64,000 bases of DNA from Halomonas sp. M20 (GTDB lineage: Bacteria > Pseudomonadota > Gammaproteobacteria > Pseudomonadales > Halomonadaceae). A program made the position numbers and the translations under genes. Shown piece after piece: positions 46,399 to 54,736 of this stretch. The DNA lies in NCBI RefSeq assembly GCF_020622265.1, contig NZ_JACNMQ010000001.1:558001-622000 (forward strand), read 5' to 3'. Within the stretch, counting starts at the first letter, position 1. Each line of letters begins with the position of its first letter. The notes under the pieces were generated by a model. It saw nothing but the letters and a program-made list of their open reading frames with translations. It had not been told where the DNA came from and searched no databases.

Positions 46399-48009
46399 AT
46401 GTCCAAGACCTTCAACGACATCGACAGCCTGATCGATCGCCTCAAGAGCGTGGCGCGTCAGCTCGATATCGACGACCCTTCTGCGGAGCCGCCCCCCAGC
46501 GTCGATCGTAAGCAGTTGCTGGAGCGCCTGAACGCGGAACCCGAGATTCCCATCAAGAACCCCTGGCATCCGCGTCTTGAAGAACTCGTCACACCGCTGT
46601 CCAACGATCCCGCCTTCCTGCAGCGCAGTTACCGCCTGCTGATGGGCCGGGATGTCGATCCGGTGGGGCTGCAGAACTATTTGAGCGAGTTGCCCCGCAG
46701 CGGTCGACTCTATGTGCTAGCAGACCTTCTGTGCGCCAGCGAGTGTCGCCAGCATCTGGCCACCAAGGGCATCGTCATTCCCAGGCAGCGGGTGCTCAGA
46801 CTGCCTTTGAGAGTCGCCGGCCGGCTGGGGCCGCTGGGCAAACTTGCGCGCCCACCGCTGCGCCTGGGCTATCGGCTGGTAAACATCATCATGCGGCCGC
46901 AATGGCGCGCCCGGGAACGTCTGGCCCGACTCGAAGCGGAACAGGCACGGCGTAATACTATCTTGCAGGACATTCTGATCGAGCTTGAAAACGACGTGCG
47001 GCGACAGGATGCCGAACTCGAACAAGGGCGTGAGGAGATCAAGGAGCAGATGCAGGATGCGTTTGCCAAAGAAGCGGAACGCATCGACGAGCTGGAGCGC
47101 CATCAGCCCGGTCTATGGAGCGCCCTGCAACATCAGCGCCGTGCCGTGGAGCGTCTGGTGGCAGATCCGGCTCAGCTGCCTGCCAGCCCAAAGCAGGCCG
47201 AGGCGCTGTCCCAGGATCTGATCGATGCCTACTATCTGGCCTTCGAGGACGCCTGTCGCGGCAGCGAAGCCCAGATCGCCGCCCATCTACGCCAGTATCA
47301 ACCCCAGATCGATACTGCCCGCCAAGCCGGTAAAAAAGCCCTGGACGTGGGTTGTGGCCGCGGCGAATGGCTCAAGCTGCTGGCCAGCGAGGGCTTTGCG
47401 GCCCGGGGCGTTGATCTCAACGTTGCCATGGTGGATCACTGCCATACCCTCGGCTTCGATGTGGTTCACGACGACGCCATCGCCGAGCTGCGCCGCCAGC
47501 CGGAGGGTAGCCACGCCTTGATCAGCGCCTTCCACATCGCCGAGCATCTACCCTTTGACGTGCTCTATGCCTTGGTGGATGAAGCCCAGCGGGTGCTGGC
47601 GCCAGGGGGCGTACTGATCCTCGAGACCCCGAATCCCGAGAACATTCTGGTGGGTAGCCACACCTTCTATCATGATCCCACCCATCTCAATCCGCTCACC
47701 CCGACCGCCATGTCGTTCCTGCTGACCTATCACGGTTTCGCAGAAGTGGAAGTGCGCCGCTTCAACCCTTACCCGGAAAAGGCCAAGGTGCCCGGCAACG
47801 ACCCGCTTACGGAGCGCGTCAACGGCCATCTGTGCGGCCCCCAGGATTTCGCCGTGGTTGGACTCAAGACGGCCCCTGCGGAGCTGCCGGGACAAAAGGA
47901 TACAAGTGAAACGTACAGCGACCGTCGGGATGACGAAATCGGGGCGTCCAACGACGAGGTGGCGGGTAACGAGGTAGCCCGGAACACGGGTCAGGAGACG
48001 CGCGCATGA
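46399..48009 (+). CDS. SAM methyltransferase with N-terminal DUF4214-like segment
   Basis: A 536-residue protein. An N-terminal domain (about 55-120: FLQRSYRLLMGRDVDPVGLQ and an NYLSELPRSG segment) resembles DUF4214. A basic/hydrophobic stretch (about 130-175) and a long coiled coil (about 175-250) come next. The class I methyltransferase domain (about 310-460) has the SAM loop ALDVGCGRGEWLKLL and ISAFHIAEHLPFD. It resembles WbdD-type chain-terminating methyltransferases without the kinase; the coiled coil may act as a length ruler. The Ser/Asp-rich tail is poorly conserved. Its stop overlaps the next GT. Confidence 0.82.
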   Translation: MSKTFNDIDSLIDRLKSVARQLDIDDPSAEPPPSVDRKQLLERLNAEPEIPIKNPWHPRLEELVTPLSNDPAFLQRSYRLLMGRDVDPVGLQNYLSELPRSGRLYVLADLLCASECRQHLATKGIVIPRQRVLRLPLRVAGRLGPLGKLARPPLRLGYRLVNIIMRPQWRARERLARLEAEQARRNTILQDILIELENDVRRQDAELEQGREEIKEQMQDAFAKEAERIDELERHQPGLWSALQHQRRAVERLVADPAQLPASPKQAEALSQDLIDAYYLAFEDACRGSEAQIAAHLRQYQPQIDTARQAGKKALDVGCGRGEWLKLLASEGFAARGVDLNVAMVDHCHTLGFDVVHDDAIAELRRQPEGSHALISAFHIAEHLPFDVLYALVDEAQRVLAPGGVLILETPNPENILVGSHTFYHDPTHLNPLTPTAMSFLLTYHGFAEVEVRRFNPYPEKAKVPGNDPLTERVNGHLCGPQDFAVVGLKTAPAELPGQKDTSETYSDRRDDEIGASNDEVAGNEVARNTGQETRA

Positions 48010-49037
48010 GAGTGCTGGTCACCGCCAATCTGGTGCCTTTCTTGCACGGTGGCGCGGATTATCACATCGAGGGCGTGACTCGCGCCCTGAAAGAGCACGG
48101 CCATGAGGCGGAGCTGCTGCGCTTTCCGTTTCGTTTTCAGCCGGAAAGCGATATTCATAGACTGATGGAGTATGTCGAGACCCTGGACTTCACCGCCCCC
48201 AACGGCCAGGCCATCGACAGAACCATCAGCCTGCAGTTTCCCGGCTACGGCGTGAACCACCCGGAACACGTGGTGTGGGTGATGCATCAGCATCGGGCCA
48301 TGTACGAACTGTGGGAAGACGACAACGCGACCAAAGAGCAGCGGGAACTGCGCAAGGCTATTCACGCCTTCGACAAACGCCACCTCGGTCGGGCCAAGGC
48401 GCTGTTCGCCAACTCCCGGCGAGTCGCGGAGCGCATGGCCACCTACAACGACCTGACCGCCAGGCCGCTGTATCATCCGCCCTTCGATGCAGAGCGCTTC
48501 TACTGCGACGAGGACTGGGGCTATGTGTTCTGCCCCAGCCGCCTGGAAAGCCTGAAGCGTCAGGACTTGTTGATCGAGGCAGCACGGCACCTGAAAAGCC
48601 CGGTGCGCATCCTGATCGCCGGCAGCGGCGGGCAGGCAGAGCGCTATCAGCGGCTCATCGAGAAGTACAAGCTTTCTGATCGGGTACGGCTCACCGGGCG
48701 CTTCAGCGAGGCGGAAAAACGCGCCTGGTATGCCCACTCCCTGGCGGTGTTCTTCGGCCCCAAGGACGAGGACTACGGCTACATTACCCTGGAAGCCATG
48801 CTCTCCAGCAAGCCGGTGATCACCTGCGAGGACAGCGGCGGCCCAAAGGAGTTTGTCGAACACGACGAAACCGGCTGGGTGCTGCCCCCGGAGCCTGCCG
48901 CCATCGCCGCCACCATCGATGAGGCCTATGCCAACCGGGAGCGCAGCGCGGAAATGGGCCGGGCCGGGCTTAGTGCCTATCATCGCGCCGGCATCGGCTG
49001 GCCCCAGGTAGTGGAGCACCTGCTGGACAGAACCTGA
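48006..49037 (+). CDS. GT4 glycosyltransferase
   Basis: A 343-residue GT-B enzyme. The N-terminus MRVLVTANLVPFLHGGADYHI is the acceptor domain start. The donor domain contains CPSRLESLKRQDLLIEA, LIAGSGGQAERY and the YGYITLEAMLSSKPVITCEDSGGPKEF signature. Coupled by ATGA to the methyltransferase gene. It is closely similar in motifs to the first half of the 840-residue protein that follows, so the two probably arose by duplication. Confidence 0.85.
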   Translation: MRVLVTANLVPFLHGGADYHIEGVTRALKEHGHEAELLRFPFRFQPESDIHRLMEYVETLDFTAPNGQAIDRTISLQFPGYGVNHPEHVVWVMHQHRAMYELWEDDNATKEQRELRKAIHAFDKRHLGRAKALFANSRRVAERMATYNDLTARPLYHPPFDAERFYCDEDWGYVFCPSRLESLKRQDLLIEAARHLKSPVRILIAGSGGQAERYQRLIEKYKLSDRVRLTGRFSEAEKRAWYAHSLAVFFGPKDEDYGYITLEAMLSSKPVITCEDSGGPKEFVEHDETGWVLPPEPAAIAATIDEAYANRERSAEMGRAGLSAYHRAGIGWPQVVEHLLDRT

Positions 49038-49088
49038 CAAGGAAGGGTTGGGAATGAACAAGATGCAAGGAATGAAAAGGATCAGGGA

Positions 49089-51611
49089 ATGAAGATCGCA
49101 CTTGTTGCCCCAAGCGCCGTACCCTTTACCGTGGGCGGCGCGGAAAAGCTCTGGTGGGGGCTCTTGCACCACGCCAACCAGCTCAGCGATCACCAGATGG
49201 AGCTGATCAAGCTGCCGAGCCCGGAGCGCAACTTTCCGGAGCTGATGACAAGCTATCAGCGCTTTGCCGAGCTGGACCTTTCGCACTTCGATCGGGTGAT
49301 CTCCACCAAGTACCCGGCCTGGATGATCGAACACCCCGAGCATCATGTGTACCTGCAGCACACCCTCCGCGGGCTTTACGACACCTACCCCTGGCCGGAG
49401 CGGGCGAACTTCGATGCCTTCGAACCCGACGCCTGGCCGGTAGAGAAGGGTCGGCGCGGCATCCGCCTTCTGCGTCATCATCCGCGTTTGAAAGGGCTTC
49501 AGCGCTTACTCGAGTCCACCCCGGAGCGTGCCCAGCTGCCGGAACTGTTCGCCCGGGTGCAGGGCTTGATGCACGATCGCACTCTGCCCAAGAGCGTGCG
49601 GGACGGCCTTCTGCATTTCCCCGGTCCGTTGACTCGGGCCATCGTGCATCATCTGGATGCCATCGCGCTTACCCCCAAGGCGATTTCCCGCTACGCCGCC
49701 ATTTCCCGCAATGTCACTCGCCGCGCCGACTACTTCCCGGAAGGCGTGCCGATCCAGATCATTCATCACCCCTCGGATCTACCGGTGTTCGAAGGGCGCC
49801 ACTACGACTACCTTTTCACAGTCAGCCGTCTGGACGGCCCCAAGCGCATCGAACTGCTGCTGCGGGCTTTTCTGCAGACCGACGTGGACTGCGAGCTGCG
49901 CATCGCCGGCACCGGCCCCATGGAAGCCGAGCTTAAAGAGATGGCGAAGGACGACCCGCGAGTGCGCTTTCTCGGCTTCGTGCGGGACAGCGACGTGGTG
50001 GAGCAGTACCAGGACGCCCTGGCAGTACCGTTCTTGCCTTATGACGAAGACTACGGCTTGATCACCGTGGAGGCCATGGGGGCGGCCAAGGCGGTGATTA
50101 CCTGCACGGATACCGGCGGCGTCAATGAGTTCGTCGAACACGGCGTGACCGGCTGGAGCGTGGCCCCAGAGCCGGGCGCCCTGGCGGATGCCATCACCCA
50201 GGCGGTCGAAAATCCCCAGCGCACTGAAAAGATGGGCAAGGCCGCCAAGGCCCGGGTGGCCCACGTCAACTGGGCGGATACGGTACGCGAATTGCTAAGC
50301 GATACCCCGAATGCGGATCAGGCGCCGCCGGCCTTTCCCGTGGTGCCAGGGCTAGGCGCCGCCAGTGCGTCGAACATGACAGCCCCGGGCATCCCCGGTA
50401 CCGTCAAGGGCCATTGGCTGGTGCTCAATACTTATTCCGTCTATCCGCCCATGGGGGGCGGGCAGAGCCGCATGTACCATCTCTATCGGCATATCGCCAA
50501 GGAGCTGGGGGTTCGGGTTACCCTGCTGGTGCTCCTCCCCCAGGATTTCCCGGAAAAATGCACTGAAATCGCGCCAGGGCTTTTCGAGCATGGCATTCCT
50601 TTGAGCCCCACTCAGGCGCGGCAGCAGAAGTCGCTGAGCAAGGCCCTGCGGGCTTCCGTTGATGATATCGCCGCCATTCACGGCTGGGAACACAACCCCG
50701 CCTTCATTCGTGCCCTGAAAGCCCACGCGGCGACCGCCACTCTTGGGGTTTGCGCCCATCCCTATCTGGTGCATGCCCTTAAAGCCCATTTCGAGGGCCC
50801 CTGGCTGTACGAATCCCATAACGTCGAAACGGATTTGAAGCGCGGCATCATTCATGACGCTCTGGAAAAAGACGTGGCCGAAGCGGAAGAGGCCATAACC
50901 CAAGTGGAAGCCGCGGAGCGGCTAGCCTGTCAGGAGAGCGACAACATCCTGGCCTGCGCGGAAGGCGACCTGATGCGCTTTCGCGAGCGTTACGATCTGC
51001 CTGCAGACAAGGGGCTGGTGGTCAACAACTGCGCGGATCTCGAACGGTTACCCTTCGTCGATACCGCCGCTCGCCGGCGCTGGCAGAAGCGATTGCGTCA
51101 GACCCGGCCGGTAGCGCTGTTTCTGGGCAGCTTTCACGGTCCCAACCTGGAAGCCGCGGCGTTCATCTGCCGTCGCCTGGCCCCGGCCTGCCCCAAGGTC
51201 GCCTTCTATCTCGCGGGCAGCCTGTGCCAGCACCCGGACTTTCGCTATCTGCCCCCCAACGTGCGCGCACTCGGCAGGGTAGACGACGCCCAGCTACGGA
51301 TACTGCTGGCAAGTGTGGACGTGGCGCTCAACCCCATGTTCAGCGGATCCGGCAGCAACCTGAAGATGCTGGATTACACCGCCTGTGGCGTACCGGTGTT
51401 GACCACACCGTTTGGCAATCGCGGCCTTGAGTTCTCTGAAGAGGCGGTATGGATTGCCGAAGCAGAACACTTTGCCAAGGCGTTGCAGGAGCTGATCGCA
51501 AGCGGCGATGAAGACCGGGAGACCCGGGTGGAGCATGCCCGGCAGCTCACAGAGCGGCACTTCTCCTGGCCTCAGGCGGTGAAGCATTTGGCTACTGAAT
51601 TACACACGTGA
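49089..51611 (+). CDS. Tandem (two-domain) GT4 glycosyltransferase
   Basis: An 840-residue fusion. The first GT-B unit (about 1-410) starts MKIALVAPSAVPFTVGGAEKL and has FTVSRLDGPKRIELLLRAF and EDYGLITVEAMGAAKAVITC. A linker follows (about 410-438). The second unit (about 440-838) starts GHWLVLNTYSVYPPMGGGQS and has ALFLGSFHGPN and GSGSNLKMLDYTACGVPVL. Such fusions often build a repeating unit with two linkages. Last gene of the polysaccharide operon, ending at a strong terminator. Confidence 0.85.
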   Translation: MKIALVAPSAVPFTVGGAEKLWWGLLHHANQLSDHQMELIKLPSPERNFPELMTSYQRFAELDLSHFDRVISTKYPAWMIEHPEHHVYLQHTLRGLYDTYPWPERANFDAFEPDAWPVEKGRRGIRLLRHHPRLKGLQRLLESTPERAQLPELFARVQGLMHDRTLPKSVRDGLLHFPGPLTRAIVHHLDAIALTPKAISRYAAISRNVTRRADYFPEGVPIQIIHHPSDLPVFEGRHYDYLFTVSRLDGPKRIELLLRAFLQTDVDCELRIAGTGPMEAELKEMAKDDPRVRFLGFVRDSDVVEQYQDALAVPFLPYDEDYGLITVEAMGAAKAVITCTDTGGVNEFVEHGVTGWSVAPEPGALADAITQAVENPQRTEKMGKAAKARVAHVNWADTVRELLSDTPNADQAPPAFPVVPGLGAASASNMTAPGIPGTVKGHWLVLNTYSVYPPMGGGQSRMYHLYRHIAKELGVRVTLLVLLPQDFPEKCTEIAPGLFEHGIPLSPTQARQQKSLSKALRASVDDIAAIHGWEHNPAFIRALKAHAATATLGVCAHPYLVHALKAHFEGPWLYESHNVETDLKRGIIHDALEKDVAEAEEAITQVEAAERLACQESDNILACAEGDLMRFRERYDLPADKGLVVNNCADLERLPFVDTAARRRWQKRLRQTRPVALFLGSFHGPNLEAAAFICRRLAPACPKVAFYLAGSLCQHPDFRYLPPNVRALGRVDDAQLRILLASVDVALNPMFSGSGSNLKMLDYTACGVPVLTTPFGNRGLEFSEEAVWIAEAEHFAKALQELIASGDEDRETRVEHARQLTERHFSWPQAVKHLATELHT

Positions 51612-51642
51612 TGCGAGATTTATCTTCGCCTGAATAGCCCTG

Positions 51643-51672
51643 AAAGCCGATGCTCTTGCATCGGCTTTTTTA
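51643..51672 (+). terminator. Terminator of the polysaccharide operon
   Basis: AAAGCCGATGC (51643-51653) pairs with GCATCGGCTTT (51658-51668) across a TCTT tetraloop and runs into TTTT. Confidence 0.9.
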
Positions 51673-51905
51673 ATCTCGACTGATTATAGAAGTCATTAAT
51701 CTGATTAGCCTGATTTCCTACCGCTTCGAAGCGCTGGATTAACAATACCCATAAATAGAACCATTTTAAGTTACAATGTTTAACAATCGGTAACGTAAGT
51801 GGTATCACCTCTGAAAACGCCAAGAGTCGTTCGTAAAACGGCCTGGAGTAAGAGTTTTCATTAGAGGATCTAGTCAAGGGTCCGCGCACAGGGGTGAAGA
51901 ATATT

Positions 51906-54083
51906 ATGGCAACTCAAGCGAATCTGAATTTCGTACAACAACTCTACGTCGCCTACTATGGCCGCCCGGCGGAAAGCGACGGTCAGCGCTACTGGGCCGA
52001 GCGTGCCGATGCCGCGGGCCAGGGAAGCATCGTTGAAGCCTTCGGCAATTCCAAAGAGTATCAAAACGAGTTCGGCAATCTCGAAAGCGCGGAACTGGTC
52101 AATAACCTTTATCAGCAGCTGTTCGGTCGTGACGGCGATGCAGAAGGTGTCGAATATTACGCCGGTCTGCTGGATAGCGGTGAAAAGAGTCTGGCGCACA
52201 TCGCCCTGACCATCAAGAACGCGGCCCAAGGCAGTGATGCCAAGTTCTTCGATGCCCGAGTCGCGGAAGCCCAGCGCTACACCAATGAAAACAGCGATAG
52301 CTACAGTACGGAAGCGGGTCGCGACGCCATTGCGAATGTCAGCATTCCCAGCGATGCCAGCCTCGATTTCGTTCAGGAAATGTACGTGGCCTACTATGGT
52401 CGCCCTGCGGATGCCGCCGGTCAGCGCTTCTGGGCCGAGATGGCAGATGCTCAGGGGCAGGGTGCCATCGTCAACGCCTTCGGCGACTCCCAGGAGTACC
52501 AGGACAAATTCAGCGGCATGGACAACCGCGAGCTGGTCAACACCCTGTACCAGCAGCTATTCGATCGAGATGGCGACAAAGGCGGCCTTGACTACTACGC
52601 CGGCGTGCTGGATCGCGGTGAAAAGAGCTTGGCGGAAATCGCCTTGACCATCAAGAATGCAGCCTCGGGCAGCGATGCGGAGTTCTTTGACCGCCGTGTT
52701 GAGGCAGCTCAGAAGTATACCGATGGAAACACAGACAATGCCGGTGGTGGTGATACTGATGGCGGTGACACAGGCGGCGGTGATACTGGTGGTGGCGATA
52801 ATAGCGACGATATTGCCGCGCTGGAGCAGCGTATCGAAGAACTTGATGCGACCCTGAACAATCGCGCTGGACTCGAGGAAAGTCTGGAGCAGGCTCGAAA
52901 TGCACTGCAGAGCGATGAGGAAGCGACAGGTGATGCCAATTCATTGCAGCAGGCTCTAAATAACGCGCAACAAGCGATTGAACAGCGCAAGATTCTCGAA
53001 CAGAACATCACTGCCGAGCAGGCAGATGTAAACGCAGCTCAGGATGCTGTCGATAGTGCCTTCAGCGAGACCAGCATTACCGGTGAGAATGCTACTCCCG
53101 AGGAAATTACGGCGGAACGCGAAGCGCTGAAACAAGCTGTTATCGACTCGGGCGGCACGATCATCGACGGCGTTGCTCAGAAACAGGAGAGCGATCAATC
53201 ATCTTCGGAAGCGGCAGCCCAGGCCTATAACGACTTCAAGCTACTGGAACGCGAGTTTCAAGATGCCAACAATGCACTGACCAAAGCCTTCAACGAAGGC
53301 GCCTCTCAGGACGTTTTAGATAGTCTGAAAGCAGACTATGACGTTGCCAAGGCGGACGCCATCGACGCTTTTACCCTGACTGAATACAACCCGAATAATT
53401 CTAGCGGTTTCTATGCCGAACTGACCGGTGAGCTTGAAGCACTAGAAAACCAGGTGGAAGCCACCGGCGGCGACTTTGATAGTGTCAACGGCAACCAAAC
53501 TGCGGTACCGGCTGAAGGTGGCGGCGGCACCAGCTCAGGAGATGTACAGACAATTGATGCCTATAATGAGTTTGCCGGTCTGGTCGGAATGCTCGAAAAG
53601 CAACAGGCCGAACTCAGTGCTGCTCAGGCGGAGTTGCAAACCGATGTAGACGCAGACGGAAGTCTGGAAGCGCTTGACCAAGCGTTGAGTATTGCTCAGC
53701 AGAACTTGAAAGACCGCGCTGATCTCAAAGACGCCGTTACTCAGGCTGAGGCGAAGCTCAATGAGGATATTGAGGCCAACGGTACTACCGACAAGCTCGA
53801 GGCTGATTTGGCCGACGCCAAGCAAACTCTTGCGGAGCTCACTGACGGCGAAGAGGGCGGTCAGCCGTTTTCACTGCAGGGTGACAATGACAGCCTCACC
53901 TATGACGCTTTTGAAACCGCTCCGGCCAGCGATGATCAATCCTTCGAGCTCGACTCGATAGAAAACCTCGCCGATTCAGTTCAAGCTAACGAGCCCGATA
54001 CAGCGGCCCTTACGACAAGCGATGTAGGCGCGGACATCGATGTGACTGGCGTTGCTCACGGCTCGTTCGAGACGATTGCCTGA
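51906..54083 (+). CDS. Putative type I-secreted surface protein with two DUF4214 repeats and coiled coils
   Basis: A 725-residue acidic protein with no cysteine and no Sec signal peptide. Residues 5-127 and 150-272 are two near-identical DUF4214 repeats (core YVAYYGRPA...LYQQLFGRDGD..G..YYAG.LD.GEKSLA). A Gly/Asp linker of GGDTGG type follows (279-300). Residues 301-675 are mostly heptad-like alpha-helix (QRIEELDATLNNRAGLEESL). The C-terminal 60 residues are acidic and end GSFETIA, like uncleaved type I signals. The ATG at 51906 starts the repeat; a GTG 4 codons earlier is less likely. Own terminator. No enzymatic motif seen. Confidence 0.8.
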   Translation: MATQANLNFVQQLYVAYYGRPAESDGQRYWAERADAAGQGSIVEAFGNSKEYQNEFGNLESAELVNNLYQQLFGRDGDAEGVEYYAGLLDSGEKSLAHIALTIKNAAQGSDAKFFDARVAEAQRYTNENSDSYSTEAGRDAIANVSIPSDASLDFVQEMYVAYYGRPADAAGQRFWAEMADAQGQGAIVNAFGDSQEYQDKFSGMDNRELVNTLYQQLFDRDGDKGGLDYYAGVLDRGEKSLAEIALTIKNAASGSDAEFFDRRVEAAQKYTDGNTDNAGGGDTDGGDTGGGDTGGGDNSDDIAALEQRIEELDATLNNRAGLEESLEQARNALQSDEEATGDANSLQQALNNAQQAIEQRKILEQNITAEQADVNAAQDAVDSAFSETSITGENATPEEITAEREALKQAVIDSGGTIIDGVAQKQESDQSSSEAAAQAYNDFKLLEREFQDANNALTKAFNEGASQDVLDSLKADYDVAKADAIDAFTLTEYNPNNSSGFYAELTGELEALENQVEATGGDFDSVNGNQTAVPAEGGGGTSSGDVQTIDAYNEFAGLVGMLEKQQAELSAAQAELQTDVDADGSLEALDQALSIAQQNLKDRADLKDAVTQAEAKLNEDIEANGTTDKLEADLADAKQTLAELTDGEEGGQPFSLQGDNDSLTYDAFETAPASDDQSFELDSIENLADSVQANEPDTAALTTSDVGADIDVTGVAHGSFETIA
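51918..52286 (+). repeat. DUF4214 repeat A (coding tandem duplication)
   Basis: Encodes residues 5-127 of the 725-residue surface protein. It matches repeat B (52353-52721) along its whole length with a period of 435 bp. A third copy begins the 614-residue protein at 54.7 kb. Confidence 0.7.
52353..52721 (+). repeat. DUF4214 repeat B (coding tandem duplication)
   Basis: Encodes residues 150-272. It keeps the same YGRPAD, GQGAIVNAFG, LVNTLYQQLF and GEKSLAEIALTIKNAA blocks as repeat A and the 54.7-kb gene. Confidence 0.7.
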
Positions 54084-54131
54084 TAGCGATAGCTGAACCA
54101 TTACAGGAAAACGAGTGTAGAGCCCTTCACA

Positions 54132-54157
54132 CCGGCGCCATCAGGCGCCGGTTTTTT
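54132..54157 (+). terminator. Terminator after the first DUF4214 gene
   Basis: CCGGCGCC and GGCGCCGG with an ATCA loop followed by TTTTTT. Confidence 0.9.
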
Positions 54158-54736
54158 ATGTGTATAGTTGTAGGATCCAGAATGATCAAATCGCCTATAG
54201 AAGTTATCCTCTGCTAGCAGCTAGGGAGTTTCTTCCGTCAAAGCGATAACGGCGAAGGTGCACTGATGCTGATGGAAAATGTCTTCAGTCCTGACGGTGG
54301 CGGGGTCGGCGACATATTAACTGTTGCTTTGGTGTGAATGCCGATGAGCCGGTCTACGGCGTCGAGGCGATTTCTCGAGGAGAGATAGCCTGAACTAACG
54401 CCGCTTTCTTGCCTTTCTTTGGCCCCTGGCTGTTCTGGTCGGGAGTAGTCAAATTGCAGTCTTTGAGGGAGTCCGGTTCGAAAACGAATGCCGGCGAGCT
54501 CTGGAATGCTGAGGATTACCGGCGGTTCTCGTATGGGTGTTTCTTATCGAAATATTGGAAACAGGAGTGAGGTATCTTCGATCCTGAGTCCTGTCACCGA
54601 TGAACTATTATTTTTTATATTCAAACGCTATGCTGGCACCTGGAGTTTAGCCGAAGGCTCGACTATTACTCATGGCATCCATTGTGTCATGCATGTCGAG
54701 TCTGAACCAAAACATGGAACTAGTTGAGGAAGATTA
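54158..54736. other. 579-bp interval without an intact gene; possible decayed coding sequence
   Basis: No convincing gene. One plus frame from about 54330 to 54570 reads protein-like (VNADEPVYGVEAIS, then LPFFGPWLFWSG, then NAGELWNAEDYRRF) but is cut by a stop at 54391 and lacks a start. A 79-codon frame at 54488-54727 has no ribosome site or recognisable motif. The last 20 bp carry the GAGGAAG ribosome site of the next gene. Probably the promoter of the next gene plus remnant sequence. Confidence 0.4.

Noticed and set aside
47991-49481. A 496-codon open frame on the minus strand
   Set aside because: It lies exactly opposite a well-supported GT4 gene in a GC-rich region, has no ribosome site and its translation has no family features; a codon-bias shadow.
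52743-52796. GGDTGG coding repeat as a possible tandem-repeat locus
   Set aside because: Best explained as a flexible Gly/Asp linker in the surface protein; units are few and imperfect.
54488-54727. 79-codon plus-strand frame before the S-layer-like gene
   Set aside because: No ribosome site, no recognisable motif and it ends in the leader of the next gene.
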